Shown here piece by piece: positions 1 through 11,290 of a stretch of DNA of 64,000 nucleotides (the first letter of the stretch is position 1; each line of letters starts with the position of its first letter). Position numbers and translations under genes: made by a program. The notes beneath the pieces were generated by a model that had not been told where the DNA came from, ran no database searches, and was given only the letters and a program-made list of their open reading frames with translations. Location: the NCBI GenBank assembly GCA_934045905.1, contig OW203771.1:3038001-3102000 (forward strand). Direction: 5' to 3'. This stretch comes from Leuctra nigra (lineage: Eukaryota > Arthropoda > Insecta > Plecoptera > Leuctridae).

Positions 1-156
1 AATGCTCCCACCCAAGATAACACATGAGCCAAAGCTGTTATCTCTTTATTTGGAGAAGCTGTGACATCGTAAGGGTAGTAGCATCTGCAATTATAAATAG
101 TTCGTGATTAATATGACTTTTGCTGGAAAAGTCTTCAGGTTTTTATAGTTACTTAC

Positions 157-956
157 CCCTGTGTTAGGTCTTCTTGTGTCAAGAAGAAAATGAATGTGGT
201 GACACCCAGAAACCCAATAAAAATTATTATAACGGGCATTAGATATCTGATCGCATTCTTCGTCAAACTTGTTCTCTTTTGTACCATAATTCGGTATATT
301 TCTTTCTCCGTGGCGTAGGTTTTGTTGACTTTCTCGAAAGAAGCCGCCAAGCGAAGAACCTCATCTGGATTGAGGTAGCAATTTAGTATGCATATTGCCA
401 AAATTGCCTCTGTGTTTTCAAGAACTATTAATTTGGGCAGTTCCTGAAACGTAATGCTGTTTCGGTTCGTATAGAAGTACAAGGGACGCAGGACGATTGC
501 TTCGAAGCATAGCTCGGTCATGACGAGGCGTGGAAGAAAGAATCTCATTAGACTCAATGAGCTTTTCTTCATCTCTGAGTAACTCAACATTCCTGGATGC
601 AGAAGAGAGAAGAGTAACACAAGGACTGGTCTAGAAAATACATACAAATGGCGAAATAACTCGATAAAGAGTGTAAGGGGAAAGGGATGACCAGTCAATA
701 ACTTGTTAGTAACGTGACAAGAAATTGACATCTCCTATTGTACAATAAATGAAGTTCCATTGTTACAAGGTAAAGGAAATGATCCAAACAAATAAGTTAA
801 ACTCCACTGTAGACGAAGTGAAGATTTGACATGCCAACTGTTGGACTCTCTGGTAGAGTTCCAAAAGAATTGAAGTATCTCGCTGCACTCACCCAACTTT
901 CTTGTGAATCGATGAAGTTCAAAGAACGGGTCTTTATCTCGAGCTTGTTGATCCAT
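157..956 (-). pseudogene. chemoreceptor-like (odorant receptor-like) exon, partial, with internal TAG
   Basis: The minus-strand frame runs from an ATG at 956 to a good splice donor (GGGGTAAGT, exon end about 157), giving about 266 codons; the gene continues past the left edge. The product is polytopic: hydrophobic stretches lie near LQWSLTYLFGSF, in the FPLTLFIELF...VLVLLFSLL region, and at the end (YLMPVIIIFIGFLGVTTF), with charged loops between. Length, spacing and the acidic loop before the last helix resemble the N-terminal half of an insect odorant receptor (7tm_6); a gustatory receptor is the alternative. The frame is broken by one TAG at 735-737, and the reading frame is identical on both sides of it (IVQ-stop-EMSISC), so this is a single nonsense change, a readthrough stop or a base error. 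The family call rests on general character, not a diagnostic motif. Confidence 0.45.
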
Positions 957-1113
957 GACTCCGCAGCCTCAGATGAGTTATAGAGATGTAAGTGTTGGTT
1001 TGATTGAGTGAAGAACTCTTAAGTCCTTCTGTCACTTGTTACATCCTTCATACTCAGCACATGGTGTACTTTTTACGATGTGTTTAATCGTTCGATCAGA
1101 AGTCATTATGCTC

Positions 1114-1249
1114 CTAAGGGGCAGTCTTTCAATACTCTGCTGGCATTTAAACTGTTGATTAACAACCAATGACATTGCTAGAATGACCACTAACTAACAG
1201 TTAAGAGCTAATTGAGACTGTAGCAGAGTATTGAAAGACTAGGCCTAAG
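1114..1249. mobile_element. short MITE with AGTCTTTCAATACTCTGCT inverted ends
   Basis: About 135 bp whose ends are inverted copies (AGTCTTTCAATACTCTGCT on the left, AGCAGAGTATTGAAAGACT on the right) next to GGCCTAAG-type outer bases. A diverged second copy is at about 3224-3376 and what looks like one arm of a third is at the right edge (about 63930-64000). There is no coding capacity. Confidence 0.7.
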
Positions 1250-1285
1250 TTGATATTTAGTATAAAAATGTTATTTTTCTTCAAA

Positions 1286-1407
1286 TGTATAGTCAAGGAA
1301 ACTAGATGGTGCATACTCTATCTCTCTCTGCTCCATATAAAAACATGTTTATGATATGGGTCAGAGAGAGGCAGAGTATGAACCATCTAGTTTCCCTGAC
1401 TGTACCT
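1286..1407. repeat. 120-bp hairpin repeat
   Basis: Near-perfect palindrome. TAGTCAAGGAAACTAGATGG with a CT-rich stretch on the left pairs with CCATCTAGTTTCCCTGACT on the right, leaving a loop of about 30 bp. It is probably a MITE. No target duplication was resolved. Confidence 0.6.
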
Positions 1408-1409
1408 GT

Positions 1410-2040
1410 TCACTTAGAATCACCCATAGTATGTAACTTTACTTCTCTTGGAAGGCCTACACAATTTCATCCACTACATTTAAAAGACATCAACATTTGG
1501 TAACTTCCAATGGGCTTAAACACTACAAAACAACTACAAAGTGAGTTTTCAACTGAATAAAAAAATGCTGTGATGAATTTCACTGGTTTAGTTTTATGAA
1601 TTATTTAACACAAGTAATGTTCTGTTCTCCAACATTAAATACTAGTTAAAACATTAATGTAAATGTTTGCCATTGATTATGGATTTTTTCATCTCCCGAT
1701 CAACAAAAGTTTAATGTAAATCGTGAAAACAGTTTAAAAACAACGTTAGCGCGCATTAATAATACATGACAGATTCATTATTGATGTCACAAATACGTAG
1801 TTGAGTTGAACAGTAAAATCATTGTGCGTGGAAGCACAGCCGCATGACAAAATAACAACTATTGATAACTATAACTATTGATTAATAACTATTGATAGGT
1901 ACATATTAACCTGTCTATCCATAATTTATCAGAACAATTGAATCAAATTTAATCCCTGTTATCTACACTTAAGTTCGTAGACAAACAGGTAAAAGCCAAA
2001 TTGCATTTCCTACAACTGCCAAACAAGAAATGATTAGAAT
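1410..2040. other. AT-rich intergenic DNA
   Basis: No coding frame, splice-linked exon or clear repeat was recognised. The stretch from 1850 to 1900 repeats AACTATTGAT a few times. Treated as plain intergenic sequence between the chemoreceptor exon and gene A. Confidence 0.5.
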
Positions 2041-2140
2041 GTAGGTTTCTTTGGAAAACTTCCATGGAGTCAGGGTCCCGGGTTCGAGCCCCAGTTCGGT
2101 CGGATATTTTTCACAACACACATCCCTTCAAGAAATGATT
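2041..2140 (+). mobile_element. truncated tRNA-derived SINE
   Basis: Carries a polymerase III B-box-like GGGTTCGAGCCCC. It shares the flanks GTAGGTTTCTTTGGAAAACT and ATTTTTCACAACACACATCC with the fuller copy at 46050-46245. The A-box half is missing, so this is a deleted copy. A cloverleaf tRNA cannot be formed. Confidence 0.65.
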
Positions 2141-2379
2141 CAAGACACGTTATGGACAAAAGAATTCTTAACGTTATATTGATATGAGACGGTTGTATAA
2201 GAATCTTATTAGCGCCTCTAATTAGGTATACTAATATCGCATATTGCATCTTAAGTAAACTATTTAAAAAAATATCAGCATAAAGAAGGATGCCCAAATG
2301 GAAGTCTCGGTAAACATTTTAAATTAATACTATTTTTTTACAACATTTCAACTATATTTATAAACATGAAACATTTATA

Positions 2380-2765
2380 AAATTTCCTGTAACTGGCAAC
2401 TCTCGACTAATGTTGAGTTTTTAATTTGATGTCTTCTGTATATGAAAACATTTAACATTTTTTGAGAACATTGAATAGGAAAATATTTAGAATTTGCTGT
2501 CTAACATTTAAAAGCATCCAAGGAGGTGTAATAAAATTCTTTGTAAATACCTAATGCTTTATATAGAATCTTAGGTCAGAAAAAAGTTTTAAACTATAAT
2601 TTACCTACTAGATTTTTTTCCAATTCGGCATATTGAAAGCTAGTAACGCACATTTATATTCGAAATTTGTTCCGTTTGCACACTTTTCTGCTTTTATGGT
2701 GCACAATTGCAGGTTATCTATTAAAGCAATTAGTTCAGTTATTTATCGGAGACCTCTTTTTATGT
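2380..2765. repeat. diverged dispersed repeat (partner at about 7020-7490)
   Basis: Blocks such as ATGGTGCACAA, ATCTATTAAA and GAGACCTCT occur in the same order here and at 7020-7490, suggesting an old duplicated or transposed segment. No frame or terminal repeat was recognised. Confidence 0.4.
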
Positions 2766-2910
2766 AAAACATGTATTTTAAAATAAAATAAAATAAATGA
2801 TTAAAGGGTCATTTAAAATGGTCAATTAAAAATTCAAAATAATAACTTATTGAGTAATCCATAAGATTTCGTAACATTTCAAAGGTAACTATTTCCTGAG
2901 ATGTCATGGT

Positions 2911-3878
2911 TTAAGCCAGTGAGCCTCTGGACTGGTCATGTGCAGATGTCTTCTGGTGGGAACAACAACAGTTCTTGACAACCAGCATGAGTACCAGCAG
3001 CACACAGAAGATGCCCAGCATAGAGGTCATCACCAAGAAACCCCTGGAATCAACCACAAGGCAGTTACAGCATTTCCATTTGTATTTATCGTCAACAGAA
3101 TACAAAGGTTCCACAAGCGGAATATAAAAAACATAATATAAACTCTATTTTCTGAACGCGAACTTTACAAAACACAAACAAAAGTAAAGCGTTAAAGTAG
3201 AAGACGTATTGAAATAAACTAAGGGTCAGTTTTTCTATACTCTGCTAAATTTTAAACACTTGATAAGGACTATATTGCCATGGTAACAACTAATGATATT
3301 TCTAGAATGATCACTAAATAACTGCTTAGAGCTAATTGAGCCTTTAGCTGAGTAGGTAGGTATTGAAAGACCGGGCCTATTTGGGCATGAATATGATACA
3401 GTTTATGGTTTTTTAAAAATGGAACTTCCCAAACACTCGATCCATGGTAGTAAGTCTCTGTGGGTGCTTGGCAATTTGCTCTGTAATGGGGTTGTTCACT
3501 GTCATTTGCTCTCACTCGCAGCGCTAGCGGCATTGGAGGTGTCTCACTCTGATTGGGTGGTCTCTGAATCCAAGATCTCTGAATCAAACTACCGCCAAGG
3601 TTTAAAAATATTCCATTCCGCTCTGCATTTTGATTGGCTCTCTCTCGGCATTTTGATTGGTTCTTATTACGGTTAGGATAGGAGCGCCATCTACAATAGT
3701 TTTGCGTGAGCAACCCCATTGAACTACTGTAGCTAATAGAGCTATACTTGCTCTTTTCTTTACCTGTTGATGCAGCAGAGGTTTTCGTAGCAACAGTCAT
3801 AGCCGAAGCCGCAATCCAGAAGAGGAGCTTCAGCCAGACTTGATGGAAACCATTGCTGAATCCTGCACACATTTGCTC
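2911..3878 (-). CDS. gene A: six-Cys single-pass (Shisa/WBP1-VOPP1-like) membrane protein, exons 2 and 3
   Basis: Two minus-strand exons are visible. Exon 2 is 3878-3764 (115 nt), acceptor TTGCTTCAG, donor AG|GTAAAG; in the family phases (1 in, 2 out) it is fully open and ends DCGFGYDCCYENLCCIN, six Cys as C..C-x5-CC-x4-CC. Exon 3 is 3043-2911, acceptor TTGATTCCAG, beginning GFLVMTSMLGIFCVLLVLML and going straight from helix to KNCCCSHQ and a short tail ending SRGSLA. The 720-bp intron holds a MITE. The tail is the shortest in the cluster and has no PPxY. No signal-peptide exon with a phase-1 donor was found upstream (to about 6 kb), so the start is missing, diverged or distant. By family, the product should be an ER/Golgi/endosomal or plasma-membrane adaptor; that is inference. 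Confidence 0.75.
3224..3376. mobile_element. diverged copy of the 1114-1249 MITE, inside gene A intron
   Basis: Shares CTATACTCTGCT, TTTCTAGAATGA and GAGCTAATTGAG blocks in order with the 1114-1249 copy and ends TATTGAAAGACCGGGCC. It sits in the intron between gene A exons 2 and 3. Confidence 0.6.
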
Positions 3879-3948
3879 CTGAAGCAATCAAGACATTACA
3901 GCATAGGTCTATAGCTGTTGGTAGAGCGTTGGGCACTATGGTTAGTGA

Positions 3949-4019
3949 CAGGCAAAGATGAACTCAGTTTAGCAGTGCCAAGTGAAGGGCGGCCCATGCT
4001 AGGATCTTTGCCTGTCCCC
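3949..4019. mobile_element. 70-bp mini-MITE with GACAGGCAAAGAT ends
   Basis: The left end GACAGGCAAAGAT is the inverse of the right end ATCTTTGCCTGTC. The interior contains GGCGGCCCATGCTAG, shared with the copy at 6675-6745 and, without ends, with about 17549-17576. Too short to code. Confidence 0.55.
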
Positions 4020-5690
4020 AACCATAGGCAGAATTGGAATGTTCTTTTTGAATTAACTACAAAGTTCCACTAATTCTACTAACATTTATACCTAAAAGGT
4101 ACAACTGTGAGAAACTAAACATTTACAATAGTTACATCCTAAATATACCTACACATCTAGACATGTGAAGGTGGATACAAATCTGGTTGATATTATGAGA
4201 GCAACAATTCGCAAAACGCGATATTGAGCGATTTTATTCTAACGAAGTTTTGTCACGTGTGAAATAAGGATACAAGAAGTTAGGAATATTTAGGAAAACG
4301 AAACTATAACTAGGTATAGATTCCCATCAAGAGATATTTACTGCTCATTTGATGTTAAGGTACTAGGGGAGACTGGGTGGGAGAAATAGTAAGTAGTTGG
4401 TCCACGAAATAAAATCATGACTGCGAAAAAAGATAAACGGCTATAACGTTTGCTGCCACCTTCACACTTCAGTGCAAATTTGGTCAAAAGTGCTTCCCAC
4501 ATAGACAGACTTAACACTTATGGTAGGGAATGTCAAAGATGTACAGGACCTCTGTTACAATTGACCCGTGTTACAATTGATCCCTGTCTCCCCTACTATT
4601 AAACATACGTAAACACCTCACCTCCCCGGCAACTCACCTGATATATCAAGGTCACAAGAACTCTGTTGTACTGAAACAGTCAGAAAATAGTCATACAATT
4701 CAATTACTAAAATACTTCAAACACTTCAAAAAGTTCAAAAGTTGCAATGAAAACTCAGTTTAAATTTTTCGCTTTAGAGGTCAAATGAAGTCACGGATCT
4801 GGCAAATTTTTTCCCGAAACATTCATTACTATTCGGACTAGTGACCAAATGATTTCTAGCAAGATTTATTCATTGATTTCATCGGAAAATTGTCAGATCG
4901 AAGCAACGCCTTTTTCCACACAAAAAATATAAAATATCTATGATTGCAATTGATACCTACGGTTATAGATTTGCAATGATAATCTGAATAATTAATAAGT
5001 ATAGATATTTAATATTGATTCGTTTTATTATTTTAATTTTTAATTGCTGTTTAAGTTTTATGTAAAGGGAATTTCAATTCGAGGCGTTTCCCGTTTTGGT
5101 GATCACTTATCAACTCTTTTCACGAGCGTTTTCTTAGTACTTATTAATTATTACAATTTATTTGGCACATTTGCACTCTACAATGAATTACCTATTATCA
5201 TGTCTGCATTATGTTGATATTCGGGCTGGGTAGTAATATCCGTTTTAGACAACTCGGCATAATAATGAGAAAATGAAGAAATTTGATCGAATTCGAAACA
5301 TTGACAAATTTCACACTTTCTTGGATATTTTCACAATTAAAGAAATAACTGGTTACATTCCTGCTTTTATGTTATTTTCATGATAATTGATAATTCATAA
5401 ATTTTTATTATCAAAGAAGAAGAAGGCCCTTACAGAACATGGCCATATCTATTATCTTCAAAACAAAACGAAAGGTAGCCCTCTATCTCAAAATTTGATA
5501 CCCTTTTTTGATGTAACATGGTTTGAAAATGATAGAGAAATTAAAGTTGAATGATTATTTATTTGTAATTTATGTACCAACGCGATTTTTTAGAAAAATT
5601 ATAGAAAACAAATTTACATTATGGCACCAAAATTAAAAATGAAAACGTATTGAAAAATTTTGTTTTTTTGGTTATCGAACATGTCTGAAA
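4020..5690. other. AT-rich intergenic DNA upstream of gene A
   Basis: No protein-coding exon was recognised. A possible donor (TATATCAG|GTGAGT, minus strand, about 4636-4646) follows 20 open codons without an ATG and does not resemble the family signal-peptide exon. This is where a gene A first exon would be expected. Confidence 0.4.
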
Positions 5691-5739
5691 TCGTGCTGCT
5701 GGACTTACCAACTATGTTCACTATATTGAAGAATAAGAG

Positions 5740-6033
5740 TTGTACTCGCATGATGCCTGCTTCTCCATGAAGCAACTATCCGTGTCAGAAGTCCGACTGG
5801 CACTGGACCATTGTATTCGGCTGTATTCAAGCACTGGACAAAACATCTTGCCGATCAGAGCTGGACTCATGAGGAAAAGACCGCGAATTCCATCCGGCGA
5901 GATTCAAACCAGCAGGAGTCAAGAGGAGCTGGGCAGGTTTAGTGCAGAGGACCCAGGGGTGAACAACTCGATAAATCAGTGCACACTTTGGGGAAAAAAT
6001 CAGGTCAAAATTAAAAAAATAAAAAAAAATTGA
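5740..6033 (+). CDS. unrecognised 97-codon open frame, possible gene or retro-fragment
   Basis: The frame has more normal codon use than its surroundings up to about residue 85, containing MKQLSVSEVRLALDHC and an Arg/Ser/Glu-rich middle, then runs into A-rich sequence and stops. No domain, signal peptide or helix was identified. The following 450 bp is an A-rich tract, which could be the tail of a processed or retrotransposed sequence. It could also be chance. Confidence 0.2.
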   Translation: MYSHDACFSMKQLSVSEVRLALDHCIRLYSSTGQNILPIRAGLMRKRPRIPSGEIQTSRSQEELGRFSAEDPGVNNSINQCTLWGKNQVKIKKIKKN

Positions 6034-6530
6034 ACATCACAACAAAGAAGAACAAAACAAGCAAGAAAATTTTAAAAAATAAACATAAAAAAAATTACAA
6101 TAATAAGAGATAAGAGAATAACAACAAATAAACGAATCAAAATAAAATAAAATAAAACATCAACACAAAATAAAAAAAATCACGGAAGAAATAAAAAAAA
6201 ACATTTAAAAATAAAATAAAAAAATCAGAGAAAAAAATCAGGTCAATAATAAGAGATAAAAGAATAACAACAAATAAATACAAAAAAAAGACGTCACATC
6301 AAAATAAAAAGGACGCAAGATAATTTAAAATACGTACACTACACTTAAAAATAAAATAAAAAACTATGACGAAAGTAAAAAACACACAAAAAATCAGGTA
6401 CATTCAAATAATTAGGTACATCAAGAATAACAAAAAAAATATCGTTCGCAAATATTAAAAGTCGCCATTAGCCTCGCTGCAGAACAGTGCGACGTTAAAA
6501 AAAATTAAAAATAAAAATAACACTAAAATG
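6030..6530. repeat. A-rich low-complexity tract
   Basis: About 500 bp of degenerate AAATAAAA/AACAAATAAA sequence with internal repeats (AATAAGAGATAA near 6100 and 6248). No coding content. Confidence 0.7.
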
Positions 6531-6674
6531 GCAACGACGAGTGTTATAACCACTATAGCAGAGACTCTTGGTTCGATTCCCGTGGCCGTCATCACCATGG
6601 CTTCTCTCAGTCGACAGGCAAATGATGGGATGGTGCCCTAATACAGAATTCACGACTGCTTTCTACGCTCGGTG

Positions 6675-6745
6675 ACAGGCAAAGATTAGCCCACTTGCCA
6701 GGTATAGGGCGGCCCATGCTAGAGCGGGTTCATCTTTGCCTGTCC
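6675..6745. mobile_element. second copy of the GACAGGCAAAGAT mini-MITE
   Basis: GACAGGCAAAGAT at the left and ATCTTTGCCTGTC at the right, with GGGCGGCCCATGCTAG inside, as at 3949-4019. A tRNA B-box-like GGTTCGATTCCCG lies about 100 bp upstream (near 6570), so a SINE relic may flank it. Confidence 0.55.
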
Positions 6746-7019
6746 TCGACTGTACCTGCGTCGCAGATCGTACGAGGTAACTAGATGTATAAATACCTAT
6801 GCAAGGTCAAGCGTAGCGTCAATGTCTTTAAAATCTTAAAGAGATGTATTGATACAATATGACAGAACAATGTGGAGACAAAAATTGAAATAACTGTGAT
6901 TCTATATTTTAGTGTTGTTTTCTTGTTACTTGTTGTTTGACAGAATCTGATTAAAAATAAGATGTTTTGGTCCGGAATAGATAAAGCATACTTATTACTT
7001 TATAACTACTTTATTCAAA

Positions 7020-8460
7020 TTCGGCACTGAAAGTTGCAATACACCACCTAGAGTAAAAAATTAACATCGACTTATATTGAGTTTTCAATATGATGACTTC
7101 AGAATATGAGGAAATTTTAACACAGGATAGGTATAGGAAAATGATTTAGAATTTGGCGTCTAACTTTTAAAAACATACGGCTAGGTGTATTTAATACCAA
7201 CTGCAAATTGAAAATGTATACACATTTAATACCTTAATGTCTAATACACATAATATTAGTTTTTGGAAAAAATCTATCGGCGGAAAATAGTTTAAATCTA
7301 ATATTTACTAGGAAAATTACTGTGTTTTTTCGACTTGCCATGTTAAAGATAGGGCTAACTCAAGTTTATAAAGTGATATATCTTGGAAATTAGTTCTGCT
7401 ACCCCACTTTTTCTTGCGTTTATAATATGGTGCACAAGGAAATGATCTATTAAATAAGCATATTTTTTCAGATATCTATCAGAGACCTCTACTTGGGCAT
7501 CCCCCCCCCCCCCCCCCCTTACAATCAAATACAATCGGCATATTTCATTTCAGCCCACTTCATTCAAATTCTTGCGAGAACTGATTTCTATCCAGCAAAA
7601 TCACCATTTTGACAGATTGCAATTGTTTTATCACGGCCTTCTGCTAGCAAGAACAGTCTCTGGGTTTCACTGCAATATTGACGTATAGTTTCCACTGTAC
7701 TTTACTGATGGGTAATCTGAGTGTGAAACTGCGGTCAAGGTCATGCCATAGACATGTATAAATGTCTATGGTCATGCATTGCCAGTTCTCGCTTATCAAC
7801 GCGGCAACTCAGAGGAGTTCTGTGCCTATAAGTTATTATGAAACTCCGAGTGTCATCTTTGACTATACTCATAATTAAATTCTCAGTGCGGCAATTCAGC
7901 CAAAAAGTTTACCTAAACCTATTCATGGGAAGCGCTGTAGAAACTGACGGTTACGTCAAATTTTCACAAAATACGGACATCCTTATCATATATGGCATAA
8001 GGATTAAGACATAAGGCATAGCTTATCATTAATTACTCCACTGATGCAACTTTATAGTAGGTATAGTTTTGATACCCATTTTCTGGGAATACTGTTCAGA
8101 AAGTGTAAGAAATATTTTATTGAAAAAATTATTTTATTTTTCATAATCATAATCATGAAAAATATGAAAAATAAAACCTCTTTATATTTTAAGTGTCTTA
8201 AATTATCTCAATAAGTATTCCCAGAAGATGGTATCAAAACTATCTTCCAAAGTTGCATAACAGTTGAGTAAATAAAGAGCATTGGATAATGTCCGTCTAT
8301 TGGGAAAATTTGATGCAGCAGTTTTTACAGTTCACTCTATTCTTATGGCCACATTTCTAATAATACACTTTTATAAAATAGTTGAATATCATGTCAAATA
8401 TATACAGAAAATATTTATTAAAACAGTCTTGAAGTAGTCATAAAAATAACATATAAATTA
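7020..8460. other. intergenic DNA with diverged repeat and poly-C tract
   Basis: 7020-7490 is the partner of the repeat at 2380-2765. A run of about 17 C lies at 7501-7518. 8070-8270 is a loose inverted repeat (CCATTTTCTGGGAATACTGTT against AGTATTCCCAGAAGATGG). No gene was recognised. Confidence 0.45.
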
Positions 8461-8507
8461 TAGGACCTTATCGATGAATGTTTAATAACTACAACAACCA
8501 CAGATTA

Positions 8508-9600
8508 CCTCCCACCATCAATCATTGCTTAATGTGCAACCACAATCATTGCTTGATGTGCCCCCACAATCATTGCTTGATGTGCAACCACGATCATTGC
8601 TTGATGTCCCACCACAATCATTGCTTGATGTGCCTCCACAATCATTGCTTGATGTGCAACCACGATCATTGCTTGATGTCCCACCACAATCATTGCTTGA
8701 TGTGCCTCCACAATCATTGCTTGTTGTGCCACCATCAATCATTGCTTGTTGTGCCACCATCAATCATTGCTTGATGTGCAACCACAATCATTGCTTGATG
8801 TCCCACCACAATCATTGCTTGATGTGCAACCACGATCATTGCTTGATGTCCCACCACAATCATTGCTTGATGTGCCTCCACAATCATTGCTTGTTGTGCC
8901 ACCATCAATCATTGCTTGTTGTGCCACCATCAATCATTGCTTGATGTGCAACCACAAGCATTGCTTGATGTCCCACCACAATCATTGCTTGATGTGCCTC
9001 CACAATCATTGCTTGATGTGCAACCACGATCATTGCTTGATGTGCCTCCACAATCATTGCTTGATGTCCCATCACAATCATTGCTCGATGTGCCACAACA
9101 ATCATTGCTTGATGTGCCCCCACAATCATTGCTTGATGTGCCCCCACAATCATTGCTTGATGTGCCACCACAATCATTGCTCGATGTGCCCTCATCAATC
9201 ATTGCTCGATGTGCCCACATCAATCATTGCTTGATGTGCAACCACGATCATTGCTTGATGTCCCACCACAATCATTTCTTGATGTGCCACCACAATCATT
9301 GCTCGATGTGCCCACATCAATCATTGCTTGATGTGCCACCATCAATCATCGCATGATGTCCCACCACAATCATTGCTACAATCATTGCTCGATGTGCCCA
9401 CATCAACCATTGCTTGATGTGCCACCATCAATCATTGCTTGATGTGCCCCCACAATCATTGCTTGATGTGCCACCACAATCATTGCTCGATGTGCCCACA
9501 TCAATCATTGCTACAATCATTGCTTGATGTGCCACCACAATCATTGCTTGAAGTCCCGCCACAATCATTGCTTGATGTGCCAAAGTCATGGCCTGCTCCA
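8508..9600 (-). repeat. 24-bp minisatellite encoding TSSNDCGG units (tail of gene B and beyond)
   Basis: About 1.1 kb, roughly 44 copies, of a 24-bp unit reading CAATCATTGCTTGATGTGCCACCA on the plus strand; on the minus strand each unit is eight codons (T-S-S-N-D-C-G-G). Only the promoter-proximal end (9501 to about 9600) is in the gene B frame. Beyond the TGA at 9501-9503 the array runs another kilobase as 3' sequence. Two unit classes alternate (CACAATC and CATCAATC); the two extra bases of the latter break the frame and create TGA on the minus strand. Short variants (TGCTACAATCATTGC) and 160-bp higher-order blocks are also visible. Confidence 0.9.
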
Positions 9601-9923
9601 CAGTGATTGTTCGAATGGAAGTCCGTGACAGAATTCACGCTGTATGCATCATCGTCTGAACTGCCTGACGACTTGCAACCGTTCGAACATGGATAAATCC
9701 AATCCCATGGAATAATAGAGTGGAACACCCTTGATATTCTATGGTTCGGACAGCAGAATTCATTTGCGATGCGGCAGATGAAGATGAGGAGGCCGAAGAC
9801 GACAATGGGGATGACGACACTAGAAGAAATGTTCAACATCGTGTCATTACATTATTTATAAGAAGAAAGTAAAACGCTTGTATTTATAATATTATCAATT
9901 CCAATTTCTGTAACTTTTTCTCA

Positions 9924-10311
9924 TTAAGACGGCTGGGTAGTGAGTTTGACCTTAGTTTTTCAATCGATTATTATCAATATCTTTTTCCAGTGTAATTATT
10001 AACAAAATAGGGCTTTGGACGTGAATTCAGAACAGTTCAATGAAAATAATTTCATAGTTTGGAATAAGTTATTAGTTTTATTTTGTCCTACAGACGTTTA
10101 GAGCCCGAAAATTACTAAATTTTCGGGTTCTAAACACCTGTTGGACAAAATAAAACTAATAACTTATTCCAAACTATGAAATTATTTTCATTGAACTGTT
10201 CTGAATTCACGTCCAAAGCCCTATTTTGTTAACAACTACACTGGAAAATGATATTGATAAAAATCGATTAAAAAACTCGTCAAGGCCACGCTCACTACCA
10301 AGCCCTCTTAA
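9924..10311. mobile_element. TTAA-flanked hairpin MITE (piggyBac-type), copy 1
   Basis: Element 9928-10307 is nearly one long palindrome, with ends GACGGCTGGGTAGTGAG and CTCACTACCAAGCCCTC and a centre at CCCGAAAATTACTAAATTTTCGGG. Perfect TTAA lies on both sides (9924-9927 and 10308-10311). TTAA duplication is the signature of piggyBac-superfamily transposition. It sits in intron 2 of gene B. Copy 2 is in intron 2 of gene G. Confidence 0.85.
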
Positions 10312-10513
10312 ATGTCTGAGAATTGTACATTTTAATATGCTTTCTTCTATATGTGAAAGTTCCAGCTTTATATCTTTTACATTTTTGTCGGTGTGAGCTG
10401 TCAAACAGGACCCGCTATATGCCAAATGGATATAAATATAGAATAAACCATGAAAAAGATCAAGTGTATTTAGTATAACTTTGAGAGAAACTCTCTACTG
10501 CTGCTTATCGAAG

Positions 10514-10866
10514 TATGGTCCGTTTCAGACCTAGAGACATTCATTGTTCTCACTTACATTGGACCTGACCCTATCGTAAAAACCGAAAAGTGTCAAAACA
10601 AACCTCAGCTGTAGAATGCTTTCTGTATCAGCTCTGCCGCAGAGCCAATAGACCCCCAAATGTGTCTACATTTTTACCCACTCAAGGTCCATTTCTTTGG
10701 AACGAATTTTTACAACCCTTAGAGGGCTAAGAGTAACAAGGTTGTGAACGACATCGAACAATTGGGACGGACAATAAATGGTTGAGGATACAATGAGAGC
10801 AAATGATTTTACGATACATTATAAATGAGAACAATGAGTGTCTCTAGGTCTGAGACGGACCATACA
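10514..10866. mobile_element. TA-flanked MITE with TGGTCCGTYTCAGACC ends
   Basis: About 350 bp with inverted ends TATGGTCCGTTTCAGACCTA and TAGGTCTGAGACGGACCATA, the homology continuing into ACATTCATTGTTCTCA. A TA dinucleotide at each border suggests a Tc1/mariner-type MITE. It interrupts sequence that is continuous in the gene C duplicate (near 25700). Confidence 0.75.
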
Positions 10867-10869
10867 CTA

Positions 10870-11290
10870 CTGCGTACCCTGGGTCCGAAAGGGTTCGGGT
10901 AGACGGGGCGTCCGCAGGATTCCTGCCAGGTGGGGGCAAGGCAAGGAAAAACAATATTTTACTTGTTAAGGGGTGTGTGGGGGGGGGGGGGCGTCCTTCC
11001 CCCTTAGCGTTTTTTGGTTTTGGACACTTTGAAATCAATTTTGAGACGTTATGACGTGCATTTTGTTGAGAAAATTAATAATTTTTAAATTTGGCACTTT
11101 ATGGTGGTGGGAGACGTGTTCAAACCTGCCCCGCCGGGCATTTTTTGGTTTTATGACACTTTGAAATCAATTTTTTAAAGTTTTTTGGTTACAAAGTGAA
11201 ACTATATGTAAAACACAAGAACATATTTATGATTTCCTGACGAGTGGAGCAAGAGCCCCCCCCCCCCCCCACCCCGTGTGGACGCCCACG
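10870..11290. mobile_element. GC-rich non-autonomous repeat (partner at 39765-40160)
   Basis: GGGCGTCCGCAGGATTCCTGCC, a G-rich GGGGGCAAGGCAAGG and TTTTGGACACTTTGAAATC occur here and, inverted, at 39765-40160. It ends near CCACCCCGTGTGGACGCCCA with two long mononucleotide runs (10980, 11259). Probably a DNA-transposon derivative. Confidence 0.5.

Noticed and set aside
3270..3887. 205-codon minus-strand ORF overlapping gene A
   Set aside because: Its frame differs from the splice-consistent six-Cys exon 2 (3878-3764), and it runs through the intron and a MITE.
8478..9356. Several long open frames in both directions encoding MCHHNHCL- and DVPPQSLL-type repeats
   Set aside because: They are alternative frames of the 24-bp minisatellite, whose length is a multiple of three. 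Only the minus-strand TSSNDCGG frame connects to a helix exon with correct splice phase.
8508..9600. CRISPR-like appearance of short regular repeats
   Set aside because: The units are head-to-tail without unique spacers, in a eukaryotic context, and part of a coding tail.
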